DNA from: Gordionus sp. m RMFG-2023
Taxonomy: Eukaryota > Nematomorpha > Gordioida > Chordodea > Parachordodidae
NCBI RefSeq assembly: GCF_954871325.1
Contig: NC_088776.1
Span: 37,992,508 to 38,056,507 of the forward strand
Length of the DNA: 64,000 bases
Reading direction: 5' to 3'
The first letter of the stretch is position 1. Every line of letters starts with the position of its first letter. This document shows, piece by piece, positions 46,001 to 58,185 of the stretch. Below the pieces are notes generated by a model that ran no database searches, was not told the DNA's origin, and saw only the letters and a program-made list of their open reading frames with translations. The position numbers and the translations under genes are program-made.

Positions 46001-49000
46001 ATCTTATAATATATGGATATTTTAATAATGGTATATAGAAATTGAAATAAATCACGTGATAGCAGGGCCAGTCCAAAATAAGGAATTTATAGGTATTTGT
46101 TCCATGATACATCAATTTGTGATTTTAGGTTTTTAATTAATTATTTTTAAAACATTTTTTATAAATTATTTTATTAGTAATTTTTTTTTCATTTTATAAT
46201 TTTTTTTATATCTTTTTGGATTTGAAAAAAGGATTGACGTAGTTAATAGAAACTAAAGGATTACAATGGGACTTTTCCCTGCCCATAAATAAAAATAAGC
46301 AATAATCTGACTAGTGTTATAAACGGCTCGTTTGAGTCGATTTTTAAAAACAATATTTTAGCCGGAAAAATATTGCATAAGCCTCGAGATTGACTATTAG
46401 ATGTCCAAACCTTTATGTCATCTAAGACCAAATCTTCAGGCATGCTTAATATTTTTCTGAATAAAATACCGAGTTAGCCCTTTATAAAAATCGGCTCAAA
46501 TTGAGCGATTTTGCAACTATACCCTATGCATCAGTTAAACGATCAATCCCCTTCCTTGATTCACCTAAAACGGTACCATTGAAGGTATTATGGGTTAATG
46601 ATATATTTTGAGAGGTGAAAAAAATAGCATAATGCAATATTCATGCATTACATTTTTTTTATTTCATTTTATTATTTTAACCCTTGCCTTTTTTCTTATA
46701 CAAAATACAATTTTACCAAAATTTTGAACCTTATTAATATTTATTTATTTCTGGTTTTAACATGGGGTGGGCTCAAAAATAATTTAACAGTGGGCGAGCG
46801 TGCAGATTAAAAGTTGATTATTTGTGAAGCCTTTTTAACCCTTAGGCATTTCGATATCATTTTGCAGGGACCTAGTTTAATATCAAATAACTTTATTTGG
46901 GTTGAGTCGATTAATTTTTTAACCAATTTTATTTAATACAATAAATATACAATTTTTATTTTCTTCTTGAGCTAAATATTCTATATACATAAAGTTGATA
47001 TAATACATATATAATCTCTAAATACGTTTTTGAATGTGGAATACTTAAAATTTATCCTTTTTCTACTCAAAAGTAAAAGATACTTAAAATCATTAACAAA
47101 TTGTATTTAAATTTGACCATGAAAATTTTTATGCGGTCTAAATAAAAGATTCTTTTTTACCTGAGAAAAATTCGCATATTTTAATAAAATGAGTAATGCC
47201 AAGGTCTAATAATGGTCAATAATTTTTTTTAATGATATGGCTTATAATTTTAATTTTCTTTTCTTATGAAAGATTTTTTTTTGAAATCTCTTGTTATTTT
47301 TTGATACTTAAAAGAGTTAACTTTTTGAGTGGTACACATTCTTGAAACCACCATTTTAAAATCATCTGCCACTAGGAGATATTTGTAACCGCCAAAATAT
47401 TAAAATTAAATATATTTTTAATCAATTTACTACACATTTGAAATAGGAGTTAATCATATATGACATTTATTATTTTTAAAGATATAAAATTATTAATTCT
47501 GATAAAAATATTTAATAAGATGAAGGTGCAGTCAATACAACGTTCCCATTTATTTGATCATTTTTAAAAATTGCTACGGCTCCTGATATGTTCGGGGGAG
47601 GGGGTATCCTTATGATACCTCTTATTTTTTAAATATATTTTTGAAAAATTTAAATTATATTTTATTTAAATAGATAAAATAAAAAATTTAATTATAGCAA
47701 AAACAAAAAATTATCGACACTTTTTTCCCGCCCCTGGAAAAAAAATTGGTAAACTTTTTTATATTAATTTATAAAAATAATAAATAATATTTAATAAAAG
47801 CAAGGCTATGTAGCCAAATGGGATCGTTTGGTTGGGCATTGTGAGAACAGATAGGACCGATTTATGGACAACCCATTGATTCCTGAGTTTTTCTAAGGGC
47901 GGGTTCTGACACTTTTGAGAGAATCGTTTCCGATTAAATTTATGTTATCAAAATTTCTTCTAAATATAGAGTTAAAAATTCCTGAATTCGTGTTCATATT
48001 TTTTTAAAAAGTATATTAATACTTTAATTCTAAAACATATAGAAAATATTGGAAAATACCTATTTGAGGCAATAATTTTTTTTTCATTACTTAACATACT
48101 GAAACCTATCTAAGATCGACTGACACAGTAAAGGCTTAATAATTTTTGATTGTTTCAATTGAAGTAAGAAATTTTAATATTATTGATAGATGATTCAGTG
48201 AAAAAAAGTAAGAGAAAAATTCATATAAAATTTTGTTTTTAAATATAATAAAAATTGTATATTTTATTATTATTAGTTATATTAACTTTGTATTTAGAAT
48301 ATATTTTTTATTTGGCAAAATAATATTTGCCTGTCTTATTAAAAAAAATCCTTGATTCGGCCCTGCATGATTATATCAAATTTGGGTTTAACCCATTTAT
48401 CTCCACATGATTCGACAGTTTTTAGGCAAATTATAAGTGTCAAATGTTTATTTCCATTATTTTTTAGTTTAATAATTTAGATATTTATCAATTACACCAT
48501 TATTTTTCTAGCTAATATTGGCTCGTTTAGGAATCGAATGTACCTACGTATACAGCTCGTTAGATGCTTCAGCCAGAAAAACGAACATATCGAAATTCAG
48601 GGAAGGCATTTCAGAAATTATGTTGGTCACGGATATAGCTGCCAGAGGCTTGGATATACCCTTACTCGATTGCGTTATAAACTTTACTTTTCCATCCTCC
48701 CCAAAGCTATTTTTGCATAGAGTCGGTTAGTAAAAATTTTATGATTACGATATACAATATAGTTGTTAATGATTAAATTTGTAAATTGTCTTAAGAAATT
48801 TTATTTTTCTCTTAAATATATACTGGTGTATCATTGTAACTGGAGATTCATCAAAAATTTCAGTACAAATCTCATAGCTTTTGCCATAAAATTTGAACTT
48901 ACTGCAAATTTTAAAGTGAGACGATCATGAGATGGATTTAGACTGACAAACATTTCTCTGATCTCATATAAATCTTGGAAATCCTTATTCTATCACTCTC

Positions 49001-52000
49001 TATCTACTTTATTATATTTTCATCGTATACAGACTAATTTTGCGTAGGGAGGTTGATGAGGGAATTTTTGCTTATTTTTTTTCGTTCAAAGATATGGATT
49101 AAGTTTATATACTCTATAGGAATTCTTTAAAATAAATTGTATACATATCCTTCAATATTTAATTAATATGGTCATTTACTCTTCTTTAATTTTTGATTTA
49201 TAACTCCTCTATCACAACAATTTAAATGAATTTTTTATATTTATATTACAGAGAAAAAAATAAATGTATAATTTAAACACCGAAATAAATTTATTGCTCT
49301 AGATTAGGTAAATTAAAGATATGTTTTTCACGAAAAATTTTGTCAAAATTAGACAATAATAACATTAATCTTATAAAAGGCCGAGTCGCCAGAGCTGGTA
49401 ACAAAGGAACCGCTTATTCCCTTATCTCTCACCAAGAACTCCCTCACGTATATGATTTCTTGAATTTCATCGGGCACGATTTGCTCTATTACAGGGCTGG
49501 AATGGGATCGCTGGACGAAATAACTCAGGAAAGGCATGATCAAGGGTATGCTATTGTAATTCATTAATTTTTTAAAAAATATACTATAATATTTGAATTT
49601 AAAATAACCTATTGTTATAGAGTTTATTAGAGTACAGTGCTTTTTATAAAGGTGTAATAAAATGTCTTTATGTCAAAAAAAAATTTTTTTAAATTACGCT
49701 ATTATAAAATCATGTGTTTTTGGAGATAAACCTTATATTATAAATTTTTTTTTAGCTTAACTAGATCGTTCCACTTATTCGGAAGTATTCCCGATCATTT
49801 AAACTCCTTTTCCGATTACAAGGTGACGGATAATGCGAATAGCATTGATAAAAACGATTACAACCTCTCTAACTTGGCCGCCGTATGTGACAGAGCTCTT
49901 CTAAAATTCCTTAAATCCCAAACTCGACCCACTAATGAAGCAATCAAGAGACTTAAAGAAGAGTATTTGAACAAGGGCGGAGCCTTGATGCTTAGAGCCC
50001 ACCCTATTTTCGTCGATCAGGATGGTATAAACTGTTATTATTTTTAAAAATCGCTTTTTAGATTTTGATTATATAAGTAATCTGCTGTAATTATCGATAA
50101 ATCTCAACTTTTGTTTGTATCATTATGAAGAAAGAAATATAAACGCTGTTATTTATCGTGATCGCCTTCTAATTGTGACCTTGTAGATATATATTTTTGC
50201 TCAATTTTTAGAAAATGCTGAACGAGCAGACGATAAATTGCGGTTTTTAGCCCAGCTTAAGAACTTTAAAAAAAATTGTCAAAACAACAAAAACATAGCA
50301 TTTCCAAATTTGACCACACAATCCCAAAAGCCCCGAAAATCCGTCAAGCGTTCGATCTCTTTACATTTTCCTCGAAATACCGTAGCTCCTATATTGAATT
50401 ACACCGCAACGCGAGGAAAATTCGCGAACCCAGCTTGTTTTGTTCCTTACGCCCCTCAAAATAACGTTATCCAAAAGGCGGAAGATCATGTGCTCGATAT
50501 AGGTTTCGTTATTTTAGAGATATAATTATTTTAACAAAAACGGGAGTTTTGAGAATTTTCAAGAATTTGTGAAACTTTTTTTAAAATCTTCCAAATTGAA
50601 TATAACTTAAAATGAGACATATTTGGCTTTAATAAGTTAGATGTATAATAGGAAAACCCGTAAAAAGTCATGACTATTATAATCTTTAAGGAGACTTAAT
50701 AAAATCAGCTGATAAAAGAATTCATCGATGATTTAAATATATATTTTTATAAGATTTCATGTATTTTAAAACATTTTCTAATGATATTACAATTGTTGGA
50801 AAGTAAGAATTTTTAATTTAAATTAGTTCTCAGGAACGTTCCCGTTCTTTACAAGTTATGAAAGGCATGTATGGGATGGTTGTCCAAAAATAAAATTAAA
50901 ATGAACTACAGACCGAGCTTTGATTTCATCTATAAGCCTGTTCTATAAAATTTGGTTCAGGCAGGCTCAGGTAATTGTAATATTGTAATTCTATTTTTTT
51001 ACTTGGTGTATCTTTTAATAAAATAAAATGCATGTAACCTAAAATTATTTTGGCGCATAATGGTTAAAGCTATCAAAAAATAGTTTTTTAATTTTAATCC
51101 CTAATCACTTATAATCTTTGGTTGAAATCACAGGTTATGATGACGGTACTACCCCCAGGAATACAAAAAACGAAAGGAAAGGAATAAAAGAAAAAATGGT
51201 ATGGGATTCTAAGCGGAAAAGATTCGTGAATGCTAGTAAAAATAATTTTATTTGACATAAATACTTTGTTGCATTTATTTTAAATTTTATTTATCAAAAA
51301 AGAAGAAAGAGTATCAAATGAGAAATTTTTTTTACTTATATAAAAATAATTTTGAGTTTCTTTTTTAAAAAAAAGTTTTTAAGTCTAGGCAGTTTTGATT
51401 TAAAATATTAACACATTTACTTTTAAATCCTGGTCTGTATTAAATTAAAGCATTTTCATATAAAATTATCAATTATTTTTCCATTTAAAAAATAGTTTTG
51501 TAATTTGTTGAAACTTTGATAAAAGACCAATAATTTTATAAATCGATAAAAAGATTAAATATATTTTCAAAATAAAATGTTTTGACAGACGACCTCAAAT
51601 CTAACCGCAAAAAGCAAAAAATAGTTAACGAGAGTGGGGTTAGAGTCTTGGGATCGCGCAGCAAACCCGAGATATATCTAAATTGGCTCAAAAAAACAAA
51701 TGGGGGTAGCGCTCTTTATTGTCAACTCAATGATAATGCCCCCAATAAACAATCTGATCAAAATTACGAAGCAGACAATGATGAAACAAATGAAATCGAA
51801 ACACTAGGCAATCGCAAAAGGGTTCTTAATAATGATTGGAGAAACCGGCCTAAATTTAGAGGATCTTTTAATAATGTCCTTAAATGCAATAAACCGAATT
51901 TCTCTAAAAATTTTGGTAATAGGAAAAGTAAGCTTTCTAGTAAAAACAAAGGAGGCCCCGAAAGGGCCTTGGGCCTTAGAAAACCCGAGCAGGTATTCAA

Positions 52001-52097
52001 AGAACGATATAAGAAAGAGAAGAAACAAGCATTTGCAAATTACAGGAAAAATATTAACGCGTCCAAACATCAAAAGAAGTCTAAAGGAAAACTATAA
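40037..52097 (+). CDS. DDX54: ATP-dependent RNA helicase DDX54/Dbp10
   Basis: Eleven plus-strand exons join without a frame error: 40037-40073, 40119-40189, 40229-40489, 40660-40865, 45366-45957, 48512-48725, 49380-49545, 49756-50024, 50212-50502, 51134-51235 and 51589-52097. All introns are GT-AG. The product is at least 905 residues, close to human DDX54 (881). The full DEAD-box set is present: Q motif (YKIPTPIQ), I (SRTGSGKT), Ia (PTRELA), LGGD, TPGR, II (DEAD), III (SAT), V (TDIAARGLD), VI (HRVGRVARAG). The DDX54/Dbp10 assignment rests on GFESMG before the helicase core, the [11 protein letters not shown] segment, FVPY and [11 protein letters not shown] (DBP10CT region), and the Lys/Arg-rich tail. 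The family acts in nucleolar 60S ribosome assembly. The start is uncertain: an in-frame ATG at 39959 would add 26 hydrophobic residues, which is unlikely. Intron 4 (4.5 kb) contains a transposase fragment. Confidence 0.97.
40119..40189 (+). CDS. DDX54: DDX54 exon 2 (Q motif)
   Basis: Encodes [20 protein letters not shown] plus QRK, the Q-motif region that recognises adenine. Flanked by 45-bp and 39-bp introns with GT...AG ends, very short by animal standards. Confidence 0.93.
40229..40489 (+). CDS. DDX54: DDX54 exon 3 (Walker A / motif I and Ia)
   Basis: 87 codons in phase 0. [11 protein letters not shown] leads to [14 protein letters not shown] (ATP-binding P-loop). An about 25-residue Lys/Asn-rich insertion follows, which human DDX54 lacks, then [19 protein letters not shown]. 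The donor GTTAAT follows GAA. Confidence 0.95.
40660..40865 (+). CDS. DDX54: DDX54 exon 4 (LGGD, TPGR and DEAD)
   Basis: Encodes [32 protein letters not shown] and FLVLDEADR. The DEAD box coordinates Mg-ATP. The last codon (Arg) is split AG|G across the 4.5-kb intron and completed by exon 5. Confidence 0.97.
42560..43390. other. Less AT-rich island inside DDX54 intron 4, unidentified
   Basis: About 800 bases with clearly higher G+C than the surrounding intron, including words such as CTTTTCTTCTCGTCTTCAAT and CCTCCTGGAACCCGTTCACT. Frames on both strands are broken every 20-60 codons, and no protein family could be recognised. It is probably a decayed coding region of an inserted element. Confidence 0.4.
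43396..44960 (-). mobile_element. Unclassified DDE-like DNA transposon fragment in DDX54 intron 4
   Basis: The minus strand carries, right to left, [61 protein letters not shown] with [32 protein letters not shown], and a C-terminal [16 protein letters not shown] with TTTGRTY. I know this arrangement from transposase-like proteins repeated in many invertebrate genomes (consensus SDG-x2-QYKN, then FFATSHGK-x2-CDGIGGTVKR). I cannot place it in a named superfamily with certainty. Candidate catalytic acids are D in FQDE and D in YSD. The 3' boundary may be GAGTCATTCCATATCAAATC near 43396. The other end was not found. Several frameshifts; dead. Confidence 0.65.
45366..45957 (+). CDS. DDX54: DDX54 exon 5 (motif III to motif IV, with a large insertion)
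   Basis: 197 codons. [10 protein letters not shown] and [12 protein letters not shown] (motif III) open the exon. After [11 protein letters not shown] comes an about 70-residue hydrophilic Asn/Lys/Asp-rich insertion. Then [15 protein letters not shown] (motif IV) starts the second RecA-like domain. The insertion falls between the two RecA domains where human DDX54 is compact, so it probably loops out. Confidence 0.95.
45958..48511. other. DDX54 intron 5, no exon or RNA gene recognised
   Basis: A 2.55-kb GT-AG intron. It contains copy 2 of an about 200-bp repeat (46316-46515). A G-rich patch at 47573-47605 (GCTACGGCTCCTGATATG, then GGGGGAGGGGG) resembles a hAT-type MITE end. The rest is AT-rich. 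Confidence 0.5.
46316..46515. repeat. About 200-bp interspersed repeat, copy 2
   Basis: Matches 37488-37690 block by block. The ends carry ACGGCTCGTTTGAGTCGATT and ATCGGCTCAAATTGAGCGAT, each nearly palindromic, so terminal hairpins are likely. It lies in DDX54 intron 5. Confidence 0.55.
48512..48725 (+). CDS. DDX54: DDX54 exon 6 (motifs V and VI start)
   Basis: Encodes [40 protein letters not shown] and KLFLHRVG, the RNA-binding and ATP-sensing motifs of the second RecA domain. Ends in phase 1 at G|GTTAGT. Confidence 0.97.
49380..49545 (+). CDS. DDX54: DDX54 exon 7 (motif VI end)
   Basis: Encodes [20 protein letters not shown] and the following [15 protein letters not shown], matching the human [20 protein letters not shown] region. 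The HRVG|RVARAG motif VI is thus split by an intron. Confidence 0.97.
49756..50024 (+). CDS. DDX54: DDX54 exon 8
   Basis: Encodes the region after the helicase core ([45 protein letters not shown]). It corresponds to the VRSRPAPSPESIKRAKE and LHPLF part of human DDX54. Confidence 0.93.
50212..50502 (+). CDS. DDX54: DDX54 exon 9
   Basis: Basic, Asn/Lys-rich spacer with [16 protein letters not shown] and [14 protein letters not shown] stretches. The conserved FVPYAPQ then matches FYIPYRP at the start of the DBP10CT region. Ends G|GTTTCG in phase 1. Confidence 0.9.
51134..51235 (+). CDS. DDX54: DDX54 exon 10 (DBP10CT region)
   Basis: Encodes [15 protein letters not shown], equivalent to LKWDRKKKRFVG in human DDX54, the best-conserved piece of the family's C-terminal domain. 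Phase 1 at both ends. Confidence 0.93.
51589..52097 (+). CDS. DDX54: DDX54 exon 11 (basic C-terminal tail and stop)
   Basis: 168 codons plus stop. [20 protein letters not shown] matches the KTESGRYISSSYKRDLY region. The tail is strongly basic ([30 protein letters not shown]), as expected for nucleolar retention and rRNA contact. Confidence 0.93.
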
Positions 52098-53050
52098 TAT
52101 TTTTTTAAAAATTAAGGATTTTGTATATCATTACAGAGCAAATGTATTTAATTATATTTTAAAATAAATAAATCGTCGATTTCATCATTTTATATAAATA
52201 TATTTTATGAATAAATTAATTTGACCAAATTTTAAAATATTTAGATTTTTATTAGAATATTTGAAATTTCCTAGTTTTGATTTTACCAAATTTAATATTA
52301 AAACTGAAACACGCACGAATCCTTTGAAAAATATTTTATATCGGTAGAGAATCCTGAACATTTATTATTGTTATCATCAAATCGTAACTTATAATTCGCC
52401 AAAATTGAAAGATAATTGAGGAACCTATTTAAAACACAATGGCTCCGTCATTTATAATAAAGATAAGTGTAGAGTTTGTTATACAAGATAAATTAATAGA
52501 CAATCCGAATTTTATTAAAAATATGAATAAATATTAATATTATATCAAGATCATAGATCTTTATAATACATATAGAGTGAACATTTAGGTTAAAGAAGAT
52601 ACCATTTGCCTATCGAATATTATTCGTATTCAATTCTGACAGATAATAAATATGCACTACTCGCATGTAATATTTGTTTTATTAAGTATGTTAGATTATT
52701 TATAGTATTAGATTGGCCACTGTCAACAATCAAATATTCTAAATTTTTATTGTAGTATTGACTTTGTTGATAGTAAGTATAAACGAACGTGTTCTAAGTG
52801 GGATGTTCGTTAATAAAATTTGTTACTTTTTTATAAAACATGGCAAACGACATTCCTTTTACTTTAGACGAATTTTGAACATAAACATATTCATTTTTGT
52901 TAAAGAATGCATGTTTTTTATTTCGACTTTTATTTTTTAAAAAACTCATGATTTTTGAAAATAATTTACTTTTTAATTAAAGATTTTAACTCTTACTCAC
53001 CTCTTTCTTTCAAGCATTTTCACTTCCTTTCTCACTAGTGTCTTCTTCTC
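52098..53050. other. DDX54 3' flank, no gene seen
   Basis: AT-rich. Potential AATAAA-type signals occur within 100 bases of the stop (for example AAAATAAATAAATCG near 52160), suitable for polyadenylation but not specific in such DNA. No protein-like frame. Confidence 0.45.
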
Positions 53051-53072
53051 CGTTTTATGGCGATTTCCAGGT

Positions 53073-56040
53073 TTACCCAGGTAGGTCAGTTTTCCCTCTG
53101 ATTTTTCTTTTCCTTTTCTGACGGTCCTGAGCATCAATATTTGTAAGATTCATGTTTCTCATATCCGCCACTATCACATTTGTCCACGTCATCTTGGGCA
53201 TTCCTCTAGATCTTGATCTTGCTACTTCCATCAAGGTGCATCTCTTTACCCGGTCATCTTTTGTCATACGTTCCACATGCCCAAACCATCTTAGTCTATT
53301 TCGTCGCATTACCACTCCAATCATTTCTATACCCAATCTTGCTCACAATTCCTTGCTAGTTTTTCTCTCTCAGAGAAACCTCACACATCCATCTAATCCT
53401 TCTCACATCTGTTCTTTCTAATTTGGCTTCGTGAGTCGTTTTCATTGCCCATGTTTCTCCGTCATAAACTAAACAACTCCTCAACAGCTTACGTAAACTT
53501 TCCCCTTAACATCAGAGAGACTTTTTTATTTGTTAGAATAGACGACATCTCTCAGAACTTCTTCCATGCTTGTCTGACCCTTGCAACAACGGCAGAATCT
53601 ACACTATCTGCATCTAGCATATCACCCAAATAACAAAACTTATCACCTTTTTATAGGTTAACCTATTGTATCCAAACCACTTTTTTCTACGTTGTCATTA
53701 TTATGTACCCCTTTCATGCACGATCTACAAATAAAAGTCATTCTTGATAACATCAAACTTCCATTTTTCCCGCTACATCTATTATGTACCTATTTATGGC
53801 ATCTGGTGCATTGGATTGAATTTCTAGCAACTCTTTTCCCACATACACCACAAGGCCATTTACCGGATTCCTCCATTTTTAGATTTTCCCCACCAATCAT
53901 CACCTTTGTCTTTGCTATATTCATTTTCAGGCCCTTTGCTTCCATAGTCCCTCAATTCTTCCTCACTGTTTGCCATTAATACAAGGTCATCTGCATATAA
54001 TAGCTCCCAGGGAAGTCCTTGGCGTATTTCTCTAGCCACCACATCCATTACTAAGATAAATAATAATAGACTCAGCACGGATCCTTGATGAAGTCCTACC
54101 TTCACTTCAAAGCTTTCACTATCACCATAATCCGCCCGTACTGCTGTTTGTGCTCTAACATACATTGCCATTACTGCAATAACCAACCATTCCTCCACAC
54201 CTGATTTTCTCAGGGCCATCTAGTAACCTCACGCGGCACCCTGCCAAATGCTTTCTTCAAATCAACAAACGCATAATACTGTTTCTTTTCTTCGCAAGAT
54301 ACTTCTCCTGTATTTGTCTCACCACAAAAATGGCATCTGTTGTGCCTTTCCACGATGTAAAACCAAACTGCATTTCATCAATTTTAGTTTGTTCCCTTAT
54401 CCGCTTCTCTAACACCCTCTGAAATACCTTCATTGCATGTTCCAAGAGTTTAATAGCTCTGTAAGACCCGTAATCTAAAGGATCACCTTTTCCCTTGTAT
54501 ACTGGGATAATATTACTTCTTCTCCAGTCCTCGGGAATAGTTCCTTCTGTGACAATTTGATTTTCCAAATTCAATAACCATTCAATCCCTAACTCATCAG
54601 AACCTTTAAACATCTCTGATACAACCATCGTTAAACCCGATGCCTTCCCTTTTTCCATTTTTTCACTGCTCTCTTTATTTCATCCTTGCTAAATTTACAC
54701 TCTGGACCTTCTACCTTTGCACAAATAATATTTTTATCCCATTCATTTTCTTCGTTCAAAAGTCTTTCCATGTAGATCTTCCAGGTGTTCCTTATACCAT
54801 TACTATCAATCACCATTTTTCCTTCCATATTTTTCAAACATTTAACACCTACCATATCTTGCCTCTTTTTTGCCATCTGCTTTGCCATTCGCACCACATT
54901 TCCCATTCCTTCAGCGCATTTCATTTCTTTACCAACTCCTGCCTTTTTTCTTCTTGCGCCTTCGCTATTAATTTCTTAGCATTTCTTTTCACCATCTTGT
55001 AAATATCGTTATCACTATTATCTTTACTATTATATCATTCTTTGAAGCACCTGCGTTTCTCATCCACAGCTTTCGCTACCTCCGGGTTCCACCACCAAGT
55101 CTCCTTATGTCTAAGCGGCCTTTTTGTCCATCTACATACCTCCTCAGTTGTCATCACCCAGGCTTTCTTCATGGCTTGTCATTTACCCCAGATGTTTGTG
55201 CCACCTCCGCCTCCTATATCGCCAATGTCATATTGAATTGTCGTCTTGCACTCTCCTCCTTCAATTTCCAGGCCTTCAGTCTTGGCACAAACTTTCTTTT
55301 ATTGATCCTGGCGCCTATAAAAGTAAGATCTACTATAACTAGTCGATGCTGATTAATACATTTCTCTCCCGGTATCACTTTCACATTTTTTACTATAAAT
55401 CTATCACGTCTCCTTAATAACAATTAATCTACCGCACTTTTGGCACTACCGGACTTATAAGTCATCTGATTCTTTCTTAAGCATTGTATACAGACAATCA
55501 TATCCATAGCATCACTAAAATCTAAAATCCTCTCCCCTTCCAGTTTCCTCATGCCGTAACTCTACCCTCCATGTACTCCTTCATAACCCTCACTACTCGC
55601 TTCTACATGTCCATTCAGATCACCAGCCAGGATAATCCCCTCTTCATTTGCCAGTCTCGATGTCACCCCCAATAGACTGTCCCAAAATATAACTGTCTCT
55701 TCTTCACTTCTTCCAACATGAGGAACATATGCCGAGATAATATTATATAGCTTTCTACCAAAAATCATCTTGATACCCATTATCTGGTTATCTAGCCTTC
55801 TCACTTCGACTACTTAGTCTACCAATTTCTCTGCAACCAATACCCCAACTCCTATTATTATTACTTTGCCAAAAGAATTTATACTTTTCATTATTCTTGC
55901 CATTGCGCCATTTACTTTCCATCTGGTCTCCTGTATGCAACACACATCTATATGCCTTCTATGCAATACATCAACCACTTCTCCTGCTCTTCCCGTCATA
56001 CTCCCAACATTCCATGTCACGACCCTTACTCGAACCCCCT
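53073..56040 (-). mobile_element. APE-type LINE (endonuclease plus reverse transcriptase), nearly full-length, frame-broken
   Basis: The minus strand starts with an apurinic-type endonuclease (MTWNVGSMTGRAGEVVDVL, DVCCIQETRWK, then SAYVPHVGRSEEET and GDLNGHV, 55562-56020). It continues with a linker (54631-54924), reverse transcriptase (IPVYKGKGDPLDYGSYRAIK, FGFTSWKGTTDAIFVVRQIQ, VGLHQGSVLSLLLFILVMD and LLYADDLVLMA near 54000), and a C-terminal RLRWFGHVERM...KMTW segment (53073-53336). This is the family often annotated as craniofacial development protein 2-like plus RT. I think it is near the RTE/CR1-like clades but cannot fix the clade. About eight frame breaks. The 5' untranslated part probably extends to about 56480, given similar base composition. 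Confidence 0.9.
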
Positions 56041-56584
56041 TAAACTAGTTAGTGTCTATTTTACTTTAATAAGAATTTGAGAGTTGCGACTGATCTTTGC
56101 TGTAGCGGCTATTTTAATTCAATCTTTCATCAGGCCTAATAAAGTGCCTTACTCTTCGCTTGATATTTCTTGCATTTGTCTCAAAATTTGTATCCATAGT
56201 TAACTCCCTACTGTAAAAAAATGCATATCGTTGATTCTCACTGATTCCTGATTTTCTTCTCCCTTTTATTCCCTGCCCAAGAGTTTAATCACCTCGTACG
56301 AACCTGCACACTAAATCAAATGCTTCTTTCCCAGCCCCCGGGAATAGTTCTTTCACATAATATAATTGCTGTCTGTAATCCACTCCAATTTTTTCTGTGC
56401 TTTTATCATTTCTGTTGGCATTTCTCTACTTCTCTTCATCTTCTTTAATGTTTTCTAAACTACTCTCCCAAACATACAGCCAGGACAATAGGTATAACCA
56501 TGATTTTGTTAAGAGAGGGTAAGCAATATTTGATGAATTTTTCCCATAAATTTTGCTGGAAGCCAAGTTCTCTGATTGCAGGCT

Positions 56585-56889
56585 TTGGCTATGTTACATC
56601 TTTTTTAAATAATTTTGGTTTTTAACTTTTATAGATATGCTTTTTTCTGAAAATTTTGAATTATAGACATAATTATAAAAAAAATTTTTAACTTCTTATT
56701 ATTTTCAAATTATTGTTTATAGTTATATATTATATACATTTTTAGGAGAGAGAAGTGTGAAGGGGAATATTATCTATTAACTTAAAATGAAATTTACTTG
56801 AGGAGGTTAATTGTCAAATGTGAAATTTACTAAAGGAGATTAATTGTCAAATGGAGAAACGTCAAGTTCCTTCCTTCGCTACGCCTATG
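56585..56889. mobile_element. hAT-derived MITE, right part
   Basis: Ends CTTCGCTACGCCTATG, nearly the right TIR of the hAT at 8680-12206. The inner TTATTGTTTATAGTTATATA and TATACATTTTTAGGAGAGAG match the right arm of that element and the MITE at 27391. A 30-odd-bp direct repeat (AAATTTACTTGAGGAGGTTA / AAATTTACTAAAGGAGATTA, then ATTGTCAAATG) lies at about 56788-56855. The left end is not clear. Confidence 0.65.
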
Positions 56890-57675
56890 GCCAGGATTTG
56901 CCATCTTATCCCAGTGAACATCCGTATTTTACTCATTTTCCCTGCTTATCAATTCTTTATATTTTCCGATTCATCCTAATTTATTTACCATCAATTAACA
57001 TATCATTTGGACAGTTACAAACAATGACCATTACATCCCGTCTTTTATTCGTCATATGATTTGTACAGTCGTGTTTTCATACTTCTTTCCTCCCTCACTC
57101 TAAAAACCATTTGCAAATTCATGCTTTTTAGCTACTTGTATCTTTGCAATCATTCTCTTTAGATTTTGTTACGCTTTTTCTTAAACTACTGCCTTCTAAT
57201 TTTGTCTTCTGTCATTTCTCAAAACACATTTTCTTTTCTTTCACGGATTCCACTGGAAGTTTCCTTATGACTTATAGGTCCATTTATTGCTTCCTATCAT
57301 ACTCGGCGATTCGATAGTATTATCCTGGGCTAGCATCTTTATAATTTAACTTCCAGATATTCTCACCTAGTGCCATACAATTTGGTCTAAAATCCAACAT
57401 CAGACCAAAATTTTTAAATATTTTGGCCCGCGCTCGGGCCTAGATTTTTTTAAAAAAATCTGACTGGACCCGGATTTAAATATACATTTTTTTAAAATCT
57501 GAAAATATAACCGAAAATTATATTTTATCAAATAACATGATAATTAGAATTTATCTCTAATAAGTATTGTAAAACCCTTCTTACTTTATTTCTTTTCTTA
57601 TTTTTCGTTTGGGGTTTTACTTTTACTCTTTTTCCTATTTTATTTGCTATTTCTTTACTTATTCCATTACCAAGC
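56890..57675. other. C/T-rich spacer, no gene recognised
   Basis: Pyrimidine-rich on the plus strand (57060-57340), with a composition like the adjoining LINE read on minus, so possibly an old LINE fragment, but no motif could be read. A GGCCCGCGCTCGGGCC palindromic word lies at about 57425. Confidence 0.4.
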
Positions 57676-58185
57676 TTAATCTAATATATATAATCTCCAT
57701 AAACATAAGACGATCGTTTTCGTATCTCCCTAATGTATTTTAAATTTAAAAATATAGGTAATGTTAATTTTTTCTCTCTAAGAGAATCGAACTCGAGCCT
57801 CCCGTTTCAAACCAACTTGAATATAATATATTTAAATTATTAATTATATATATATTAAAGTTTCACCCATGCACCAATTTGAACATAATTAAATTTAAAA
57901 TATTAATTATATAGATGTTGAAGGGTAATTATTTAGTTTGTGTGTATGGTATTAAATATACTTTATTAATAAATTTTATATAAATATTAAAATTAAGAGG
58001 CAAAATTGTTATGTATACTGTGAGCATGTATTAGAAATATCAAAATTTAAAAATGTGATGGAAATCATATTAATAAAATTTAAAATAGAGGTGCTTTAAG
58101 ATTTTTGAATTTTAAATATGAGTTATAGATTGGTCTGAAATTTTTTTTGCAGACATAGCCAGGCCTGATCAAAAAACCATGGGTT
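57676..58185. repeat. Composite interspersed repeat, copy 2 (with tRNA-like module)
   Basis: Parallels 21950-22540: CTAATATATATAATCTCCAT, CGATCGTTTTCGTATCTCCC, then on minus CGAGTTCGATTCTCTTAGAG (a good Pol III B box) near 57780-57800. The second module follows, ending AGACATAGCCAGGCCTGATC near 58165. Confidence 0.8.

Noticed and set aside
51764-52073. Minus-strand frames of 78 and 89 codons
   Set aside because: Antisense to the last DDX54 exon.
53152-55352. Several plus-strand hydrophobic or Ser/Pro-rich frames
   Set aside because: All are antisense to the APE-type LINE coding frames.
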